64,000 bases of DNA from Desulfovibrio desulfuricans (GTDB lineage: Bacteria; Desulfobacterota; Desulfovibrionia; Desulfovibrionales; Desulfovibrionaceae): NCBI RefSeq assembly GCF_004801255.1, contig NZ_CP036295.1, positions 1,115,001-1,179,000 of the forward strand. The letters are read 5' to 3'. The notes beneath the pieces are model-generated. The model searched no databases and had not been told where the DNA came from. It was given only the letters and a program-made list of their open reading frames with translations. The translations under genes and the position numbers were made by a program. Below, one piece after another: positions 47,880 through 56,498 of this stretch; positions within the stretch are counted from its first letter, which is position 1; each line of letters begins with the position of its first letter.

Positions 47880-48758
47880 ATGTATTTTCAGGATGTCATT
47901 TTAACTTTGCAGAACTACTGGGCCAACCAGGGTTGCGTTATCGAACAGCCTTCGGGTGTGGAATGCGGGGCCGGTACGTTCAACCCCAACACGTTTTTGA
48001 GGGTTATCGGGCCGGAACCGTGGAGCGTTGCCTACGTGGAGCCATCCCGTCGCCCCACGGATGGCCGCTACGGCGAAAATCCCAACCGCCTGCAACGGTA
48101 CTTCCAGTTTCAGGTCATCATGAAACCCTCGCCGGACAACGTGCAGGACCTGTATCTGCAAAGTCTCAATGCGCTGGGCATCAACCCCGCGCAGCACGAC
48201 ATCCGTTTTGTGGAAGACGACTGGGAATCACCCACCCTCGGCGCCTGGGGGCTTGGCTGGGAGGTTTGGCTCAACGGTATGGAAGTGAGCCAGTTTACTT
48301 ATTTTCAGCAGGTAGGCGGCATTGACCTTTCGCCCATCAGCGTGGAGCTGACCTACGGCCTCGAGCGCCTCACCATGTATCTGCAGGGCGTTGAATCTGT
48401 TTACGATCTGGCCTGGAACAAAAACGTCACTTACGGCCACATCTATCATCAGAACGAAGTGGAGCAGTCGCGCCATAATTTTGAGGTCAGCAATCCCGAG
48501 ATGCTTTTGCGGCACTTCAGCGATTTTGAGGGGCAGTGCAAGGCCCTGCTTGAGATGGGGCTGCCCTGGCCCGCCTATGATTACTGCCTCAAGTGCTCCC
48601 ATACCTTCAACCTTCTGGACGCCCGCGGAGCGATCTCCATCACCGAGCGCACCGGCTACATCGGCAGGGTGCGCGCCCTGGCGGCTGGAGTGGCGCGACT
48701 GTATGCGGCCCAGCGTGAAGAACTGGGCTATCCCATGCTCAAAAAGGATGCGAGGTAA
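47880..48758 (+). CDS. glyQ: Glycyl-tRNA synthetase alpha subunit
   Basis: The product is 292 residues. The class II synthetase catalytic subunit begins [19 protein letters not shown] and has AAGGA before the ATG at 47880. The long conserved run around [18 protein letters not shown] and [16 protein letters not shown] is intact. It pairs with GlyS as an alpha2beta2 enzyme. The open frame extends upstream into recO but that part is not protein-like. Confidence 0.97.
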   Translation: MYFQDVILTLQNYWANQGCVIEQPSGVECGAGTFNPNTFLRVIGPEPWSVAYVEPSRRPTDGRYGENPNRLQRYFQFQVIMKPSPDNVQDLYLQSLNALGINPAQHDIRFVEDDWESPTLGAWGLGWEVWLNGMEVSQFTYFQQVGGIDLSPISVELTYGLERLTMYLQGVESVYDLAWNKNVTYGHIYHQNEVEQSRHNFEVSNPEMLLRHFSDFEGQCKALLEMGLPWPAYDYCLKCSHTFNLLDARGAISITERTGYIGRVRALAAGVARLYAAQREELGYPMLKKDAR

Positions 48759-48761
48759 GCC

Positions 48762-50846
48762 GTGGCGACCTTTGTGCTTGAAATTGGCAGCGAGGAATTG
48801 CCTTCGCGTTTTCTGGCTCCGGAAGAAGGGGAACTGGCCTCCCGTTTTAGCGGCGCTCTGGACGAGGCCGGGCTTGAGCATGGCGCTTTGCGCGTGATGA
48901 GCACGCCGCGCCGCGCCGTGGTGATAGTTGAAAACCTCAACCCCGTGCAGGTGGAGAGGGAAGAAGTGGTCTCCGGCCCGCCCGTGCGCGTGGCTTATGA
49001 CGCCCAAGGCAAACCCACCAAGGCGCTTGAGGGCTTTGCCCGCACCAACGCCTGCTCGCTGGACGACATTTTTCGCGTCGAGACGGACAAGGGCGAGTAT
49101 GTGGCCGTGCGCAAGCGCACCGGCGGCGCTGCCGCTGTTGATCTGTTGGCGCAGATCTGCCCGTCGATCATAACGGCCCTCTCGTTCCAAAAGCGCATGC
49201 ACTGGGGCGCGTACTCTCTGGCGTATGCCCGCCCACTGCGCTGGGTGCTGGCCCTGCTGGACGATGCCGTCGTGCCCTTTACCGTTGGCCCCATGACCTC
49301 AGGGCGTGAAACCTGCGGCCATCGCATCCACGGCCCCGGCCCCTTTGCCGTGCCCCATGCCGACGAATTTCTGGCAACCCTCGCCGGGCCTTGCGCCATC
49401 ACCATCGACCCGGCCCAGCGCCGCAGTGCTATTATTGATGGCGGCAACGCCCAGGCCGCTGCAGCTGGCGGCAAGGTGCTTTGGAAAGACAGCCTGCTGG
49501 ACGAGGTGCAGGGGCTGGCAGAACATCCCGTGCCGCTTCTGGCCGACTTTGACCCCGCCTATCTTGAGGTGCCGCGCGAAGTTCTGCTTACCAGCATGGA
49601 GAGCCACCAGAAGAGTTTTGGCATTGAAGGGGCCAACGGCGAACTGCTGCCGCATTTTCTCACTGTGCTCAATATCACGCCCGAAGACATGGGCGTGGTC
49701 AAGCGCGGCTGGGAGCGCGTGCTGCGCGCCCGTCTTGAGGACGCCCGCTTTTTCTGGCAGGCCGACTTGCGCGATACCTTTGACCACTGGCTGCAAAAGC
49801 TTGATTCGGTCATCTTTATCGGCAATCTTGGCAGCATGGGCGACAAAACCCGCAGGCTTGAGTCTCTGTGCCGCTGGCTTGCCGAAAGCTGCGCTCCCAA
49901 ACTTGCCGACGACGCAGCGCGTGCCGGTCGCCTCTCAAAGGCTGATCTGGTGAGCGGACTTGTGGGCGAGTTTGATACCCTTCAGGGCATTATGGGCGGC
50001 ATCTATGCTGGCCGCAAAGGCGAGAGCGCCGTTGTGGCCGACGCCCTTGGCGAGCAGTATCTGCCCGCCGGGCCGGATTCTCCGCTGCCCAAAAGCCTTG
50101 CGGGCGCGTTGCTCTCCATGGCCGACAAGGCAGATACGCTTGCGGGCTGCTTCGGGCTGGGCATGATTCCTACCGGAGCGGCTGATCCCAATGGTCTGCG
50201 CCGCTGCGCGCTGGGCATTATACGCATCATGCTTGAATTTGGCCTTAACGTGGATGTGCGGCAATTCTTTGCCATGGCGCAGCAGCTGTACGGCGACCGC
50301 CAGTGGAAGCTTGCTCCGCAGGATGCGCTGGACAAGCTCATGGAGTTTTTTGCCGCGCGTTTGCGCAACTACTTCATGAGTCAGGGGCAGGATACACTGC
50401 TGGTGGACGCGGCCCTTGGCGCTGGCGCGGAAGATGTTAAAGACTGCGGCGCACGCCTTGCCGCCCTGGCGGCCTTTAGTCAGCATGCGGATTACGAGGC
50501 TGCGGTACAAACCTTCAAGCGAGTGGCCAATATCCTGCGCAAGCAGGGGCAGACAGAAGATCTGGCCGACCATTGGGATCCGGCCCTGCTGCGCGAAGAT
50601 GCCGAAAAGGCCCTTGCCGCCACGCTTGAAGAAATGCTGCCCCGGCTTGACGCCCTGTGGGCCGCGCACGACCATGCTGCGGCTTTGGCCTGCCTGAGCG
50701 ACGTGCGGCCTGCGGTGGATGCCTTTTTTGCCGGGGTAATGGTTATGTGCGACGAGGCTGACCTGCGCCGCAACAGGCTGAGCATGCTGCACTGCCTGGG
50801 AGCAAGGTTTGCGCGTCTGGCCGATTTTTCGGCCCTGCAGATGTAA
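48762..50846 (+). CDS. glyS: Glycyl-tRNA synthetase beta subunit
   Basis: The product is 694 residues with a GTG start three bases after glyQ; GAGG lies upstream. It begins ATFVLEIGSEELPSRFL, typical of GlyS, and contains the HD-like and anticodon-binding C-terminal parts. It contributes tRNA binding to the alpha2beta2 enzyme. Confidence 0.97.
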   Translation: MATFVLEIGSEELPSRFLAPEEGELASRFSGALDEAGLEHGALRVMSTPRRAVVIVENLNPVQVEREEVVSGPPVRVAYDAQGKPTKALEGFARTNACSLDDIFRVETDKGEYVAVRKRTGGAAAVDLLAQICPSIITALSFQKRMHWGAYSLAYARPLRWVLALLDDAVVPFTVGPMTSGRETCGHRIHGPGPFAVPHADEFLATLAGPCAITIDPAQRRSAIIDGGNAQAAAAGGKVLWKDSLLDEVQGLAEHPVPLLADFDPAYLEVPREVLLTSMESHQKSFGIEGANGELLPHFLTVLNITPEDMGVVKRGWERVLRARLEDARFFWQADLRDTFDHWLQKLDSVIFIGNLGSMGDKTRRLESLCRWLAESCAPKLADDAARAGRLSKADLVSGLVGEFDTLQGIMGGIYAGRKGESAVVADALGEQYLPAGPDSPLPKSLAGALLSMADKADTLAGCFGLGMIPTGAADPNGLRRCALGIIRIMLEFGLNVDVRQFFAMAQQLYGDRQWKLAPQDALDKLMEFFAARLRNYFMSQGQDTLLVDAALGAGAEDVKDCGARLAALAAFSQHADYEAAVQTFKRVANILRKQGQTEDLADHWDPALLREDAEKALAATLEEMLPRLDALWAAHDHAAALACLSDVRPAVDAFFAGVMVMCDEADLRRNRLSMLHCLGARFARLADFSALQM

Positions 50847-51043
50847 TTCTGGCAACGGTTTGCGAGGGGGCAGGGCGCGTAACCATGCGTCCCAACCCCC
50901 GAATTTGAAAAAAGATTTGATAAAATGGCACGAATGCTTGACAGGTAGGCGTGCTGGTGGTAGTTACCCTTCTTCGCGACAACGCGCTAACTTCTGTTTT
51001 CATGGCTTGCGCGGGCAAGCCCAACATATGTGGAGGATTCACA

Positions 51044-51313
51044 GTGGCCAACCATAAGTCAGCCCTCAAGCGTCACAAGCAGAGCTTGCAGCGGGCAGGC
51101 CGCAATCGCGCCGCCCGTACCCGTGTGAAGAATGCCATCAAGCAGGTTCGCGCCGCCATTCAGAGCAACGAACAGAGTCAGGCCAGCGAAGCTCTTTCCA
51201 GCGCCGCCTCTGTACTCGCCAAGGCCGCCGGCAAGGGCGCCATGCACTGGAAGAAGGCCGCGCGTAAAATCTCGCGTCTGGCTCATGCCGTCAACGGCAT
51301 CAGCGCCCAGTAG
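51044..51313 (+). CDS. rpsT: Ribosomal protein S20
   Basis: The product is 89 residues with a GTG start at 51044 and TGGAGGA seven bases upstream. It begins [20 protein letters not shown] and is highly basic, as S20 is. A longer open frame starts upstream but lacks family similarity. A candidate promoter with TTGACA at 50938-50943 lies about 100 bases ahead. Confidence 0.97.
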   Translation: MANHKSALKRHKQSLQRAGRNRAARTRVKNAIKQVRAAIQSNEQSQASEALSSAASVLAKAAGKGAMHWKKAARKISRLAHAVNGISAQ

Positions 51314-51432
51314 TTTTTTCTGTCGGTTTGAGGCGTGCTTGCCCAAGGGCAAGTACATTCCCTTACAGAAAGTTTTGAAAAATATTTTTAAACAAGTTCA
51401 CAGACTTTTCAAAAATAATTTTGAAAAAAAGG

Positions 51433-51461
51433 TTGACGGCCACTGTGACTTGAGTTAATTT
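51433..51461 (+). promoter_or_regulatory. Promoter of tRNA-Arg
   Basis: TTGACG (51433-51438), 17 bases, then TAATTT (51456-51461) places the start a few bases before the tRNA at 51475. An A/T-rich inverted repeat (TTTTCAAAA/TTTTGAAAA near 51404-51428) lies just upstream and may end rpsT. Confidence 0.5.
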
Positions 51462-51474
51462 CCCCTTCGTCAAC

Positions 51475-51551
51475 GCGCTCGTAGCTCAGCTGGATAGAGC
51501 AACAGGCTACGAACCTGTAGGTCGGGAGTTCGAATCTCTCCGGGCGCACCA
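51475..51551 (+). tRNA. tRNA-Arg (anticodon ACG)
   Basis: A complete cloverleaf can be folded: GCGCTCG pairs with CGGGCGC (one GU), the anticodon stem ACAGG/CCTGT encloses CTACGAA, the T-loop is GTTCGAAT, and CCA is encoded. A terminator follows eight bases later. Confidence 0.97.
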
Positions 51552-51558
51552 TAAAAAT

Positions 51559-51594
51559 CAAGCCCTTACGGTTAATCACCGTAAGGGCTTTTTT
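51559..51594 (+). terminator. Terminator of tRNA-Arg
   Basis: AAGCCCTTACGG and CCGTAAGGGCTT pair, followed by six T. The same hairpin, with two or three changes, terminates tRNA-Thr at 54381-54416 on the other strand. Confidence 0.92.
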
Positions 51595-51624
51595 GCGTCT
51601 TTGTCACTTTTAGCCACATTTTAG

Positions 51625-53015
51625 GGCTCTACACCAAAGAGGGTCTACACCAAAGACGGGGGCAAGCCCCTTCAGCGAGCAGTTTTTCCGACAGGTTTCT
51701 GATCTATTCCCCAGCCATTTCAGCAGCACAAAACACGCACACGCAGGCGGTAGTTTTCGAAGTTACGAAAGCCATACGCACGCCGCTGAATCAACTTCAT
51801 TTCTCGGTGAAAACCTTCTGTGATGCCGTTATTCCGGGTAAAGCGGAACATTCGGGCCACTTCTTCCCGCCAATTATGCAACGTCTTGCCCAGGGTACGC
51901 AACGGCGCGAAGCTAGTTTTTCGAAGTTGATCAATTTTTTTCAATAATTCAGCAACATACTTGCGGCACGAATCGACACTTTGCGCTCGCACACGCAATA
52001 AATCGGCTGTGTCATGCAAAAATTCGTACAGTGATTCAATGTCCGGCCTGTCAGCAAAGTATGTTCGTAATCGCTCTTTCTGTGAGTCTGTTAACCGATC
52101 ACGGCGAGTCAGCAAAAGACGCATCATACCGCCGCGCCCATGGGCAAGTGGTTTTTCATCAATTGCTTTACACAGCTCTGAAAAGTGTTGATTCACCAGC
52201 CTGATAACATGAAACCTGTCCGCAACAATGCGCGCATTGGGAAACCATTCCCGCACCAGACGCCGATACGCAGAATTCATATCAATACAGACCACTTTTA
52301 CTTTGTGGCGGCCTTGCAGTGATTGCAAAAAATCACGCATATCGGCGGCACTGCGCCCTTTAACCACATCAAATACCCTGCGGCGGGCCAAGTCGCAAAA
52401 TGTGGTTGCAAAGCCCTGCCTGCGCGTAAATCTATGCTCATCAATGCCCAGAATGCGCGGGCATGTACGGTTTGCCCAGTGGCTGCTCTTGTGCTGCATC
52501 ATCTGGTGGTAGTACCGCTCCACGCTGGCAACGCCAATCCGGTGCTCATCGGCGATTTCCTTACAGGTAACACCTTTGTTGTAAGCCTGAAATATGTTGT
52601 GCTTAAGCAGCTCTGTTGTCCTGCTCCACACCTTTATTCCTGCAAGTCTGGTATTAAAATATCTGCCGCAGCTCTCGCATCGGTATTTATGGCAGCGAAC
52701 TAACAGACGTGACGCCCTTCCATGAATGGAAATATTACGGATCGTCCGCCAAAATGAGTCCTTGACGCGTAAATTATCGCACGCGCAATGAGGACAAGCG
52801 TTCTTGCCAGTCCATCTGACCTCAAAAACCGGGGGCGTACGACTCACCACTTTTTCGATTGCAAAATCCCGCAAGCCAATTAACAATCTTTCCACAGGGC
52901 CTTCTCTTCTTTTCTTTGGTCGGAAAATAAAGGTTGCCCTGGTGGGCATACCGGCTTTGCTTGGTATGCCCATTTTTTCTTGGAGACGCTATGCCCCCGT
53001 CTTTGAGGTAGAGCC
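51625..53015 (-). mobile_element. ISL3-family insertion sequence, copy 1 (complete)
   Basis: The element is about 1391 bp, bounded by terminal inverted repeats: GGCTCTAC at the left (51625) and its complement ending at 53015. The right end reads TGCCCCCGTCTTTGAGGTAG (52992 on) and the left end carries the matching complement. It contains one intact ISL3 transposase gene. The left inverted repeat contains a duplicated block. It lies between tRNA-Arg and tRNA-Thr and abuts copy 2 directly. Confidence 0.85.
51720..52895 (-). CDS. ISL3-family transposase (copy 1, intact)
   Basis: The product is 391 residues from the GTG at 52895, which has AAGG upstream; an in-frame ATG at 52973 would add 26 residues from a palindromic stretch that looks non-coding. 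The N-terminal zinc ribbon (CPHCACDN...CESCGRYF) and helix-turn-helix are followed by a DDE core: ILGIDEHRF, VVCIDMNSAY and NGITEGFHREMK. The frame is complete and probably active. Confidence 0.9.
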   Translation of the reverse strand: MERLLIGLRDFAIEKVVSRTPPVFEVRWTGKNACPHCACDNLRVKDSFWRTIRNISIHGRASRLLVRCHKYRCESCGRYFNTRLAGIKVWSRTTELLKHNIFQAYNKGVTCKEIADEHRIGVASVERYYHQMMQHKSSHWANRTCPRILGIDEHRFTRRQGFATTFCDLARRRVFDVVKGRSAADMRDFLQSLQGRHKVKVVCIDMNSAYRRLVREWFPNARIVADRFHVIRLVNQHFSELCKAIDEKPLAHGRGGMMRLLLTRRDRLTDSQKERLRTYFADRPDIESLYEFLHDTADLLRVRAQSVDSCRKYVAELLKKIDQLRKTSFAPLRTLGKTLHNWREEVARMFRFTRNNGITEGFHREMKLIQRRAYGFRNFENYRLRVRVLCC

Positions 53016-54181
53016 CAAAACACGCACACGCAGGCGGTAGTTTTCGAAGTTACGAAAGCCATACGCACGCCGCTGAATCAACTTTATTTTTCGGTGAAAA
53101 CCTTCTGTGATGCCGTTATTCCGGGTAAAGCGGAACATTCGGGCCACTTCTTCCCGCCAATTATGCAACGTCTTGCCCAGGGTACGCAACGGCGCGAAGC
53201 TAGTTTTTCGAAGTTGATCAATTTTTTTCAATAATTCAGCAACATACTTGCGGCAAGAATCGATACTTTGCGCTCGCACACGCAATAAATCGGCTGTGTC
53301 ATGCAAAAATTCGTACAGTGATTCAATGTCCGGCCTGTCAGCAAAGTATGTTCGTAATCGCTCTTTCTGTGAGTCTGTTAACTGATCACGGCGAGTCAGC
53401 AAAAGACGCATCATACCGCCGCGCCCATGGGCAAGTTGTTTTTCATCAATTGCTTTACACAGCTCTGAAAAGTGTTGATTCACCAGCCTGATAACATGAA
53501 ACCTGTCCGCAACAATGCGCGCATTGGGAAACCACTCCCGCACAAGTCGCCGATACGCAGAGTTCATATCAATACAGACCATTTTGACTTTATGGCGGCC
53601 TTGCAGTGATTGCAAAAAATCGCGCATATCGGCGGCACTGCGCCCTTTTACCACGTCAAATACCCTGCGGCGGGCCAAGTCGCAAAAGGTGGTCGCAAAG
53701 CCCTGTCTGCGCGTAAATCTATGCTCATCAATGCCCAGAATGCGCGGGCTGTGCGGTTTGCCCAGTGGCTGCTCTTGTGCTGCATCATCTGGTGGTAGTA
53801 CCGCTCCACGCTGGCAACGCCAATCCGGTGCTCATCGGCGATTTCCTTACAGGTAACACCTTTGTTGTAAGCCTGAAATATGTTGCGCTTAAGCAGCTCT
53901 GTTGTCCTGCTCCACACCTTTATTCCTGCAAGTCTGGTATTAAAATATCTGCCGCAGCTCTCGCATCGGTATTTATGGCAGCGAACTAACAGACGTGACG
54001 CCCTTCCATGAATGGAAATATTACGGATCGTCCGCCAAAATGAGTCCTTGACGCGTAAATTATCGCACGCGCAATGAGGACAAGCGTTCTTGCCAGTCCA
54101 TCTGACCTCAAAAACCGGGGGCGTACGACTCACCACTTTTTCGATTGCAAAATCCCGCAAGCCAATTAACAATCTTTCCAC
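53016..54181 (-). pseudogene. ISL3-family transposase (copy 2, frameshifted)
   Basis: The sequence is almost identical to the copy 1 gene, but one base is missing near 53749-53751 (GGGCTGTGCGG against GGGCATGTACGG). This splits the frame between the N-terminal zinc/HTH part and the catalytic core. The last codons are also replaced by the junction with copy 1. It is inactive unless programmed frameshifting occurs, for which I see no signal. Confidence 0.88.
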
Positions 54182-54301
54182 AGGGCCTTCTCTTCTTTTC
54201 TTTGGTCGGAAAATAAAGGTTGCCCTGGTGGGCATACCGGCTTTGCTTGGTATGCCCATTTTTTCTTGGAGACGCTATGCCCCCGTCTTTGAGGTAGAGC
54301 C
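53016..54301 (-). mobile_element. ISL3-family insertion sequence, copy 2 (left end missing)
   Basis: This is the same element in the same orientation, starting directly at the right terminal repeat of copy 1. The first ~103 bp of the element, including its left inverted repeat, are absent. The right inverted repeat is intact at 54278-54301. Nearly every base matches copy 1 elsewhere, so the duplication is recent. Confidence 0.85.
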
Positions 54302-54380
54302 GATATGCTTGATGCTGCAGGTTTTTTTGATCCAGTTGCCCCCAGTTTTATTTGCGGTGGTAGCCCCGTGGTAGCCCAAC

Positions 54381-54416
54381 AAAAAAGCCCTTGCGGTTAT
54401 TCACCGTAAGGGCTTG
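54381..54416 (-). terminator. Terminator of tRNA-Thr
   Basis: On the minus strand AAGCCCTTACGG and CCGCAAGGGCTT pair and are followed by six T. It starts eight bases after the tRNA 3' end and is a near copy of the tRNA-Arg terminator. Confidence 0.9.
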
Positions 54417-54423
54417 ATTTCTG

Positions 54424-54499
54424 TGGAGCCAGCTAAGAGACTTGAACTCTTGACCTGCTGATTACGAATCAGCTGCTCTACCAACTGAGCTAAGCTGGC
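54424..54499 (-). tRNA. tRNA-Thr (anticodon CGT)
   Basis: A complete cloverleaf can be folded: GCCAGCT pairs with AGCTGGC, the anticodon stem GCTGA/TCAGC encloses TTCGTAA, the T-loop is GTTCAAGT, and CCA is encoded. A TTGACA box on the minus strand at 54532-54537 may be the -35 of its promoter; the -10 is weak. Confidence 0.96.
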
Positions 54500-54557
54500 A
54501 ACCGAAATCAATTGCCTGAAAAATAGGCAGTTGTCAAGCAAGCAGGCTCAGATAGGG

Positions 54558-54938
54558 CTAAACGCACTCCACCACAAGGGGGATGACGTGCAGCTCGCGG
54601 CTGACCTCCTCCGTATGGCCGAGTTTCCACTTGGTGGATTCGGCAGGCCAGCCGAGGTGGGCGGCCACATCTCGGGCCACGCCAGCCACGTTCAGGATGG
54701 GGTGGCGCTGAAAAACCTGGGGAAGCCCGTAGGTGAGGTTGCAGGCCAGGCACTTGCCGGGGCGCTGGCGCAGTTCAAAGGCGAGTTTGGCTTTTTGCGG
54801 TTCCACGCCGTGGCAGACAAGGCCTATGTCGTAGGCTCCTTCTTCCGCGCCGCCGAAAAGCGCGTCAAAAAAGGCGTCGGCGCGTCCGGCGGGAAAAATT
54901 TCGTCCAGAAAGGTCTGATCCAGGTCTTGCATGGTCAT
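54558..54938 (-). CDS. Hypothetical protein with conserved-looking Cys motif
   Basis: The product is 126 residues. The ATG at 54938 is preferred because GAGG lies six bases upstream; ATGs at 54944 and 54932 are alternatives. The protein is soluble and acidic at the N-terminus (DLDQTFLDEIF, ADAFFDALFGG). It has Cys near residue 42 and a KCLACNLTYGLP motif near 67, ending in a short hydrophobic strand (LHVIPLVVECV). I do not recognise the family. Confidence 0.75.
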   Translation of the reverse strand: MTMQDLDQTFLDEIFPAGRADAFFDALFGGAEEGAYDIGLVCHGVEPQKAKLAFELRQRPGKCLACNLTYGLPQVFQRHPILNVAGVARDVAAHLGWPAESTKWKLGHTEEVSRELHVIPLVVECV

Positions 54939-54982
54939 AAACATCCTCTGTCTGCATGAGCGGTGTTTGCATCAAATGGCCG

Positions 54983-55972
54983 TCAGGCCACCAGTGTCCG
55001 CAAGGCTTCGCCCGCAACGCGTATGTCCTCGGCAGGAAGGCGCGCAAGCGAAAAGTGCGGCAAAAGTTCTGCGGGGCTGGCAGCGCCGCCGTCAGGATTG
55101 CACCCTGCCAATGTTCCCAAAAAGCCGGTTATACTGCGTGGATCAACGCCAGCTTGCTTCAGGTTGCGCACCGCCAGGCTTTGATGCCGCTTGGCAAGGC
55201 GCTGTCCGTCGGCATCCCGCAGCAGGGGCACATGGGCATAAGCGGGAGCACCATAGCCCAGGAGCTTGAGAAGAGCAATCTGCCTGGGTGTAGAAATGAG
55301 GATGTCGCGCCCGCGAACAACCTGATTTATGCCCATAAGAGCATCATCAACAGCTACCGCCAGCTGATAGGCCACCACGCCGTCCGAGCGGCGCAGGGCA
55401 AAGTCGCCGCCGCAGTCGACAAGCGTGTGCGACTGCTCTCCAAGTACGGCGTCGGTAAACGTGATGGGCTCGGCAGGGCAGCGCAGGCGCAGGCAGGGGC
55501 GGCGTCCTGCAGCAAGCATGGCCTCTTGTTGCGCTGGGCTCAGGTCGCGGCAGGTTCCGGGGTAGGGCGCTCCCGCATCATCCACATGCGGCGCGCCTGC
55601 CAGGCTGCGCAGCTCTTTGCGGGTGCAAAAGCAGGGGTAGGCCAGACCAGCGCTCTCTAGCCGGGTAATGGCCGCAGTATAGCAGGCGGTTCGCTGGCTT
55701 TGTTCAAAGGGACCCAGTTGCAGGCCCGCTGAAGCTGGTTTGTCCGGGCCAAAGTCCCAGTCCAGCCCCAGCCACTTGAGGTCTTCAATCAGGGCTGCAG
55801 TGTAGTGGGGCTTCGAGCGCTGCGGGTCGATATCTTCTATCCGCAGCACAACCTGCCCGGCCACGCTGCGTGCAGCGAGCCATGCCAGCAAAAAAGCCCA
55901 GGCATTGCCAAGATGGATGAAGCCGGTTGGGCTGGGAGCCAGCCTGCCGCGAATAATCGACGCGGCGGACAT
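54983..55972 (-). CDS. gluQ: Glutamyl-Q tRNA(Asp) synthetase
   Basis: The product is 329 residues from the ATG at 55972. It is a truncated GluRS paralogue: class I motif PSPTGFIHLGNA, zinc-binding cysteines in CFCTRKEL and PGTCR, and a KRHQSL version of KMSKS. There is no anticodon-binding domain, as expected. It glutamylates queuosine in tRNA-Asp. The gene starts four bases after the upstream rhodanese gene ends. Confidence 0.92.
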   Translation of the reverse strand: MSAASIIRGRLAPSPTGFIHLGNAWAFLLAWLAARSVAGQVVLRIEDIDPQRSKPHYTAALIEDLKWLGLDWDFGPDKPASAGLQLGPFEQSQRTACYTAAITRLESAGLAYPCFCTRKELRSLAGAPHVDDAGAPYPGTCRDLSPAQQEAMLAAGRRPCLRLRCPAEPITFTDAVLGEQSHTLVDCGGDFALRRSDGVVAYQLAVAVDDALMGINQVVRGRDILISTPRQIALLKLLGYGAPAYAHVPLLRDADGQRLAKRHQSLAVRNLKQAGVDPRSITGFLGTLAGCNPDGGAASPAELLPHFSLARLPAEDIRVAGEALRTLVA

Positions 55973-55976
55973 GCAA

Positions 55977-56489
55977 CTATTTTTTGTTCCAGGGCATGGC
56001 CGAAAGCAGCAGACCCAGACCGCAAAAGCCGGTAACGCCCGCAAATATCAACCCTGCGCCCACAAAGGCCGAAAGCCAGAGCATGGAGGGCCACACAAGG
56101 GAGCCAAGCACCCCGGCGAGAACCAACCCGCCCGCGCCAATCTGTATCTGCCGAAAGATGGGCAGCGGCTGTTTTGATAGCTCAACCGGCAGGCTTTGCT
56201 TGGCCCAGGCGCTGACGCCGCCCTCCATCTGCCATGCGGGGCCTGCGGCCAGCTTTTGCAGCAGGTCGCTGTTCTTGGTGGTGCGGTTGCCGGAATTGCA
56301 GGTAAAGATGATGGGCATATCCGCGTTTGCGGGGGCAAGGCTCATCCATGAAATAACGGAAAGCGGGGCGGCCTCTGCGCCAGCAATGCGCATGGACGCA
56401 ATTTCGTCGGCCTCACGTATGTCAACAATGCGCGCCTTGTTGCCCTGCAGCAGCTTTTGCGCTTCCGCAGGTGTGATGTTGGGAAGCAT
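55977..56489 (-). CDS. Rhodanese-domain protein with C-terminal DUF2892 membrane part
   Basis: The product is 170 residues. The rhodanese domain spans about 1-105, with the active-site Cys64 in TCNSGNRT. A DUF2892-like pair of transmembrane helices follows at about 120-162. It may transfer sulfur at the inner membrane face. It sits between the NlpC/P60 gene and gluQ, almost touching both, so the three probably form one operon. Confidence 0.85.
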   Translation of the reverse strand: MLPNITPAEAQKLLQGNKARIVDIREADEIASMRIAGAEAAPLSVISWMSLAPANADMPIIFTCNSGNRTTKNSDLLQKLAAGPAWQMEGGVSAWAKQSLPVELSKQPLPIFRQIQIGAGGLVLAGVLGSLVWPSMLWLSAFVGAGLIFAGVTGFCGLGLLLSAMPWNKK

Positions 56490-56498
56490 TATTCGATC

